A program made the translations under genes and the position numbers. A stretch of DNA of 64,000 nucleotides from Gigantopelta aegis. Lineage: Eukaryota > Mollusca > Gastropoda > Neomphalida > Peltospiridae. The stretch covers positions 68,386,195-68,450,194 of the forward strand of contig NC_054702.1 in NCBI RefSeq assembly GCF_016097555.1, written 5' to 3'. The first letter of the stretch is position 1. The number at the start of each line of letters is the position of its first letter. This document shows, one piece after another, positions 57,766 to 64,000 of this stretch. The notes beneath the pieces were generated by a model, which made no database searches, was not told the DNA's origin, and saw nothing but the letters and a program-made list of their open reading frames with translations.

Positions 57766-60440
57766 TGATTTTTATTAGTGATGTTCCACTGATCGATTAT
57801 AATCGAAGATTGATTGGTTTGGTTCTACCGATGTGATGATCAATTATAAAAATCAACAATCGATTGTGTAGGAAAATATTAACTGCAATTGTTCCTCCAG
57901 TTTAAATGATGGAATTGATTTAATTATGTTGGGGTTTGGGTTTGTTTCCATGTGTACATAAAGAAAAATTGTTATTAAGGGTGAAATAAAACATTTATAG
58001 GGTATATACAAATGAACACAACAATAGGTGCACATGCAGTACTTATAATTGAAATCCTTTGTACATGTACACATGTATGTTGATATAATTCTAACCAATT
58101 GTGTAATCGAAGTTGGTCGATTGGTGCAAACCGATTATAACCAATGATCGATGATGAAATACCAACCAATTCCCAACACTAATTATTATGCATGTATTAT
58201 ATGTCAGGCCCGTATTTAGGGGGGATTCAGGGGGTTCATCCGAACCCTGCCACAAAATGTTAATTCTGCTCAAATAGTTGACTGTAACTTTTGCAACTCT
58301 CTCATAAAACAATATTTGCTTGGCTTCGTCATTTAGCAATCCCCTTACCAAAGCTACAGTGTACATGATTCAGAATTTCTAACTAATCTGGCAAAAAAAA
58401 AAAAAAAAAGGAACCTACATGTAGCAAACATGTTTAATTGTATTTTTGTGCTATGTTGATGACCTCGTAGCATTCGATAATTATAAGACAATGACAGCAG
58501 TTCACCTTCCATTGATTTATCAACCAAAGTTAGAAATAAAATGTTAACAACAGAAAGTAATCCTGTTAAAGGTCAAGTCAAGTCATAGGTTTTAACACGC
58601 ACATTCAGAATAAGCTGTTGTTGCACATGCATGTCATGGGTGCTGGTGTCAACATTCGCCGGCTCCTCCGCCCAAGACAGGAAAAGGTTTGGGGTGGGTG
58701 GGAGAGTAAGTCGCCCGCACTGGCATGTGCAAGGGAGCATAGGCAGCCCGACAATGGTCGGTAGTGGGCAAAGGTTGATTTTGGTGCTCTTGAATTTGCA
58801 AATGTCCCTTTGGATTAAGGCCAATTAGAAAATGTTGCGTACTTTCATGAAGTAATTTCCAAGTATTTCAAAATGTTTTATGGCCAACATGTAGATGCCA
58901 TTTTGATGATATGACGCATCAGTGACAAATTTAAAATGGGGATGCAATACCTTATGCAATACCTTTTGCTGAAAACATTTCAGGACTATGATACACCTGT
59001 ACTGTTAACAGGGGATGCATGTGTGATTCGTGATAATACAATTTTTATGAACATAATGTGTTGTTTTTCAAAAATATGTTCATTATTAAAGGAACTGGTA
59101 CTTCTGAGGTAAAAGTACCTTTTCTGTTACTAAGGTTATAATAATCAATTGCCGAAAATATTTAACATATACATCGGGCCAATACCCCAAGGCCCCATTC
59201 CACGAAATGATCTTAGTACTACAATCACCTTAAGTGCATAGAGTAGTTATGCACTTAAGATAATCTTAGTGCTAAGATTGCTTCATGGAACGCGGCCCAG
59301 GTCAATACCTTTAGCTCCTGTTGTGTGCTAGAATTTCATTTATCTTGAAAAAATATAAAATAAAAAACCTTAATAACAAAAATACAATCTACAAAATAGT
59401 TGAAAATCGTTTTTGCCAGGAATTTAAAATATTTTAAATGTCAGAATTTTTTTTTTTTCCTTTGGATCATGCCCCTGGAACCCCATACAAAGTTTGGGCG
59501 CTTTGCGCCCTACAGCAACTTCATATCCAAATACCTACATGTAGTGAACCCTCCTACTCTAAATGCTGGCTACGGGCCTGCATATAATGTCAAATTACAT
59601 TGATTTAATTAAAATGGAAATACTGGTTTGAATTCATGTAGGCCTACCATATAATTTCGGCAAGTGAATGGTCCTTTTTGGTTATTGATAAAACATTTGG
59701 GGTTATTTTAATGACAGTTTAATGGAAATATTTATTGGGTAAATGCTAATAAAGGTATTTTAACCTAAAATAAGGCTTAAATTTAAAAACTGTACTGTGT
59801 TTGGGTCTTCTGTCAATTTGTGCTAAACAGAGTTATTCCCCCTTAATAGAAAATTTCTATTTTAGGGGGTTTGGGTCAACTTTATTTATTTATTCTTTTT
59901 GAAAATAGTTCTTTAAAAGGTATTCCATCAGTACACCAATTTTTTTTATCATTTCTGTCATATTTAGAAAGTGTCCGCGGTCCCTACTATTTAATAGGGC
60001 CTATTTGTAATACTATTTCATAATTTTTAACTGATAAATAAAATAAACATGTAGACTAGAGTGAAAAACAAAATATTAAACATTTTACGCTTGATAAAAA
60101 TATTGTTTAATCGTGTTATCTATCTATATAATTACCAAATATGACGCGACACTGTGAAGACACGTCGCTTGTTGTCAAGAACAAGATTTTTATTGCCAAA
60201 CTTGACAAAAGTCGTCAAAACGAAACTGAACAGTGCAGAGGAGATATCCTTGTAATTTTTACCGTAGTTCTTCAATCCGATATAGATATAAAATACGCAT
60301 TTAAAATTATTGGTAACGTTAATAAAATATTTTTTATTTATTACAAATAAAATTAGTATTATTTCTTTAATTTTATAACACAATTAATAAAAGAAAAAAT
60401 TAAATAGCTATTTGGTCCAATTGATGCTCCCTTTTTCAAT
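57766..60440. other. Intergenic between divergent genes
   Basis: Contains a hairpin repeat (59191-59298), T and A runs and a CGATTGATTGG-rich stretch at 57790-58160. No exon is recognised. The region upstream of 60441 would hold the PCNP promoter; no TATA box can be assigned with confidence. Confidence 0.45.
59191..59298. mobile_element. Hairpin MITE
   Basis: GGCCCCATTCCACGAAATGA, TCTTAG, then CTTAAGTGCATA / TATGCACTTAAG at the centre and GCTTCATGGAACGCGGCCC at the right. Nested inverted pairs along the whole 108 bp. Confidence 0.8.
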
Positions 60441-60450
60441 ATGGCGGAGC
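60435..60450 (+). promoter_or_regulatory. YY1-like translation-initiator element at the PCNP start
   Basis: CAATATGGCGGAG overlaps the start codon and resembles the AAnATGGCGG element found at the start of many housekeeping genes with short 5' UTRs. Motif match only. Confidence 0.35.
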
Positions 60451-62023
60451 AAGCAGTTGCAGGTGATTTGGAACATAAATTAAGCATTTTGCCTCCTGCA
60501 AGATGCATTTTTTTAAAACAAATAGAGTTCTACATTAAAGTCTTGGTAAAATCACACAAATTAGCCGTCAAATGATTACTGAATAAACACGGATTCTGAA
60601 AGCAGACTAATAAAAATTCAGTTGACGTGAAGGCCAAATAGCTGTGCCATGATAAATCGAAAGTCGTGGTATTTCCTTTCTGCTTGTTCAGAACTTATTG
60701 TCTGTTGACATATATACAGATGTGAAGAAAAGCAGTAAATGACAATACTAACAGAAAGAAAGTCCAAATCTGTCTTAATGAATTGTTCACCATGTAGTGG
60801 TGTCTAAGTACGGTACCGTAGTTCTAGTTGTTTTGCCCTTTGGCCCCTAGCCCCAACCGATGTAGAAAGTGATTGAGAAAAGTATTGACTTGATCATTAA
60901 CTTAATGTGCACCTTGCACTATTCGGCCCCTTGTTACTGGTTTACCCGAGTCTTTGTTCACCCCAGGTCATTTTGTTCCAAAAGTCTGGTCAGGCCACTG
61001 CAAAAGTAGTTTATTTATGATAAAAATATTAAAATGGTCAAATAAAAAAGTTACTTGTTCAGCCAGATTTGTCTGTTCGTGTAAAATAGCAAACTAATGG
61101 TTTATTTACCGAATGAATGAGAGAAAAAGACTCCATCATATGATATGCGGTCATGTGGGATAGAAAAAGTACACCCTCTGTGATGAAACTTTCGACCACA
61201 TGTGAAAATTGTCTAAATCAATATTCATTCCAGATTTGTTGTACAACATCTATGCCTAATCAGCCTCAGGGCTTCAAAAATGTTCTAAAAATTCACTAGC
61301 CATGGGATCAGTCACCAGTGATATATTATTTTTATTATTAATAATTTTTATATGTACTGTATGCATTGTGTACTGGTCCCTATGAAACAATATCATTCTC
61401 AACCTTATACATCCAATACCTACAGGTACATGTACACGTAAGTTGCTGGTTTATGCTACTGATATATAGATCTATACGTAATCTTCCATTAAAATAACTT
61501 AACTGAAAAAAAGAAGAGAAAAAGCCTCTGCAATGAATTTATTATCAATGACAAATGAATTCTAAATTGCAGATAAAACAACTTTACAGCCCGAAGACAA
61601 AAACAGGATATGTACATTGTTCATATTTGACACATGAATACGTTGACACATAAAATGTACAGTGATTATATTTAAAATTTTGGACCAAAACGACCCAGGG
61701 AATAAGGGCAAATGAAACAACCCAGGATGAACGGGAATATTTAGGCAAAATTACTCCAGTTGGAACAGGTTTTAGGGCAAAACAACCGGGATTTGTTTTA
61801 CCTTTGTAACAACTGATCATCATTGTTATTCTCTATCACTGATTCAGTTCTTGTTTTGTTTGCGAGTTATCAGTATGATTATTTTACCAACTTTCACCAC
61901 CTACCCACTTCCTTATCTTTAGCAAGGAAAGATCTGTTATTGTAACTGCTGTACATTTATAAGCAATCATTTGGTGGCAGCCAGTCTGTAATTAGACCCT
62001 TTTTCTCACTGTGATTTTTTTTT

Positions 62024-62084
<61 letters not shown>

Positions 62085-63263
62085 ATTGCACTTTTATTTA
62101 TTTCTGTCCATTTTGTGTTATTTTTTCTTACATTTCGCAGTTGCTGTTCAGTCACAATCCTTGTGGCAAAGTGTTTCAAATTTCCCAGTATTTCAAATTA
62201 ACCAGGCACAGAGCAGAACGATGATGACGAATCTCACCGCAGTCCCAAGAAGAGAAAACACCCAGAGTCGACCCCAGCCAACGATGCAGCAATACCAGAA
62301 AAGAAAAAGTTTTCCATGGCTGTTAATACAACCAAAGAACCAGACTCTAAGCTGCCTAAGAAGCCGATTGCTCCCGTCAAGCTAGCACTTGCATCTCAGG
62401 TAAGCATTATTGTGTCCTGATAGTAATTTGGTACATGGTTTGAAGCACAGTAAATGCTTGGGTTTTCTTTTGAAAGCTGCTACTGCACAAGGTAAATTGT
62501 TATTTCACATTTAAAGGTTGTGGTTTGTGCTGTCCTGTCTATGGGGAAAGTGCATATATAAAAGATACCCTGATGCTAATAATACAATGTAATGTTTTTC
62601 TCTGAAGACAGCATGCCAGAATTACCAAATGTTTGACATCCAGTAAATAATTTGTCATTATGTACACCTAAGTGTCTTAAGAATGCACATAGTGTTAAAT
62701 TTGTGCTTTTGATTTTGTTTAGAAAAAGGATGCACCTCTTCCAGTTGTGAAGAAGAGTTCTGTTGTTGCTGCTGTTTTCAACGATGATGAAGATGTGAGA
62801 TATTTGTTGTATATAACAGCTATATGTAGTCAGCATTATTTGTTAATGTTTAAAGGTTCAATTATGATTTGTTTTTTAATTTACAATGATCTTCAAAATG
62901 TATTTTAAACAAAATGATTTGTCATGACATAATAATTTTTTATTATAATTTTTGGAATGCATGAATTTTTTTCCCCAATGATTCAAAGTTTGCAACTTAT
63001 TTGTTTTAATGTAATGATTCATCAAATAACTAACTATCTGTTCACTTCAATTTAAAGTTGTTTAACAGAACAACGGTCATGTGAAATATTGTGCCCTGAA
63101 ACCACTGAAAATTTTGTCTAGGACAGCATACTTGAACCATAATTGAATATAAGTTTACACAAAAATTAAAATAACTAAATAAAACCTATTTTGAATTGTC
63201 TTGACAGAGTGAGGAGGAGGAAATGCCAGCTGCAGCGAAAATGAGGATGAAAAATATTGGCAG
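60441..63263 (+). CDS. PCNP: PEST proteolytic signal-containing nuclear protein (3' incomplete)
   Basis: Four exons: 60441-60462 (MAEQAVA plus one base), 62206-62399, 62723-62794, 63208-63263, each GT-AG and in phase. 114 residues plus two bases are visible; human PCNP is about 178. Evidence: C-terminal EEEEMPAAAKMRMKNIGR matches the conserved PCNP block, preceded by SSVVAAVFNDDEDSEEE like vertebrate SVAAAFNEDEDSEPEE, and by PIAPVKLALASQKK. PKKRKH at residues 21-26 is a likely nuclear signal; D/E/S/P-rich parts suit PEST turnover. PCNP is a small nuclear protein ubiquitinated by UHRF2/NIRF in mammals. The exon 2 acceptor is chosen at TTAACCAG-GC because upstream acceptors put a stop in frame. 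Remaining exons lie beyond the window. The start context CAATATGGCGGAG resembles a YY1-type initiator. Confidence 0.88.
62029..62082. repeat. (CT)n microsatellite in PCNP intron 1
   Basis: TCTCTC run of ~54 bp after a T run, ~125 bp upstream of the exon 2 acceptor on the coding strand. Pyrimidine-rich, so it could attract PTB-type splicing factors (inference). Confidence 0.92.
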
Positions 63264-63662
63264 GTACAGCACGGTTCCAAACTATATCTAACAATGATGG
63301 TGGCCAGTGGAAGTTGTTTTTATTGGCCTTTATTAAGTTTAACTACTCCTAAGTTAATGCTTTGAAAGGAGAAATTACCAATAGTTATAAAGAAACCAAA
63401 ATAGCAGATTTATCTTATCACATTTTCTTTTTAATAATAATATATTGATGGTTTTCCAATGGATTATTTTTGTAGAATTAGTATCTAAGTCTATACCTCA
63501 GGTGACCAGACGACTGACAATTGTTCGGTACAGTGAACTAATATGCATGTATTATTTTGTCTGGTAGAATGATATCAAATATACTTCCTTATATTCAAAT
63601 ATATTTGAGTGGGCTGTTATGTTGTAACACGCCTTTAGTCCTCTGTTAATAATATAAATTAG

Positions 63663-63955
63663 TGTCGACGACATTCTCTTTTCGTACCATTGTTTTGGCT
63701 TCATACACAATAAGTATAACATATCTTACCGTAATTTCACATCAAATCCATATTTCGTAAATATTAAAAAAAATTTAATTGCAATGTTTTCCTCATACAG
63801 TTGGGTGCTATTATAATTCTCAAACAAAAGATTTTTAACAGCAGTTTTTTCTTGGAATTTTCAGGGTTCTGAAAACAGAAATATGTATCCAGTTTATTAT
63901 TATTGTAAAGTGACATAATTGGTATACTAATGTCATTCAAATTCAAAAGTTAGCT
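63663..63955. mobile_element. Interspersed repeat family H, copy 2, in PCNP intron 4
   Basis: Colinear with 51490-51800: GTCGACGA, TTGTTTTGGCTTCATACA, ATATCTTACCGTAATTTCAC, then GTCATTCAAATTCAAAAG. Confidence 0.75.
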
Positions 63956-64000
63956 GTTATCACAATGCTTCACCACATTAAAACAAAAACTACTCAACTT

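Noticed and set aside
60132-60383. Short frames just upstream of PCNP
   Set aside because: AT-rich, on both strands over the same bases, no homology recognised.

Overview
This is a eukaryotic, animal-type window: spliced genes with GT-AG introns, AT-rich intergenic DNA, long microsatellites and dense short interspersed repeats. Many repeats are tRNA-derived SINEs with tails recognisable from mollusc genomes (…GGCGTCAGACATATGG… and …ATTGGATGTCAAACA…), so I infer a mollusc, most likely a gastropod. No rRNA, functional tRNA, CRISPR or bacterial operon structure is seen. No reverse transcriptase, integrase, capsid or envelope reading frame was found.

Layout. 1-8.2 kb: repeats only (compound GT satellite, CT/AT tracts, SINEs, foldback MITEs). 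8.2-11.7 kb (+): last two exons of a small LURAP1/FAM89-like adaptor gene. 11.8-23.3 kb: repeat-rich intergenic DNA. 23.35-26.19 kb (-): a large single-exon frame for a protein with a NERD-like PD-(D/E)XK nuclease domain, a degenerate repeat region before it and eight 22-residue repeats after it. 26.3-33.5 kb: intergenic, MITEs and a SINE-in-MITE. 33.5-56.35 kb (-): one 17-exon gene whose exons join in phase at every junction into a 1013-residue armadillo/HEAT-type protein. 56.4-60.4 kb: intergenic. 60.44 kb to the end (+): first four exons of the PCNP orthologue, transcribed divergently from the armadillo gene and running off the window.

The most unusual structure is at 36.34-39.89 kb, inside intron 15 of the armadillo gene. 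About 85-90 tandem copies of a 39/42-bp unit look derived from the exon 15 donor itself. Each unit repeats the last codons of the exon (ITHG) plus the GT, is a multiple of three long and lacks stops. Splicing from many of these copies would give an in-frame protein that differs only in repeat number. The nuclease-like gene is the second lead. Several transposable elements lie within about 15-40 bp of splice sites.
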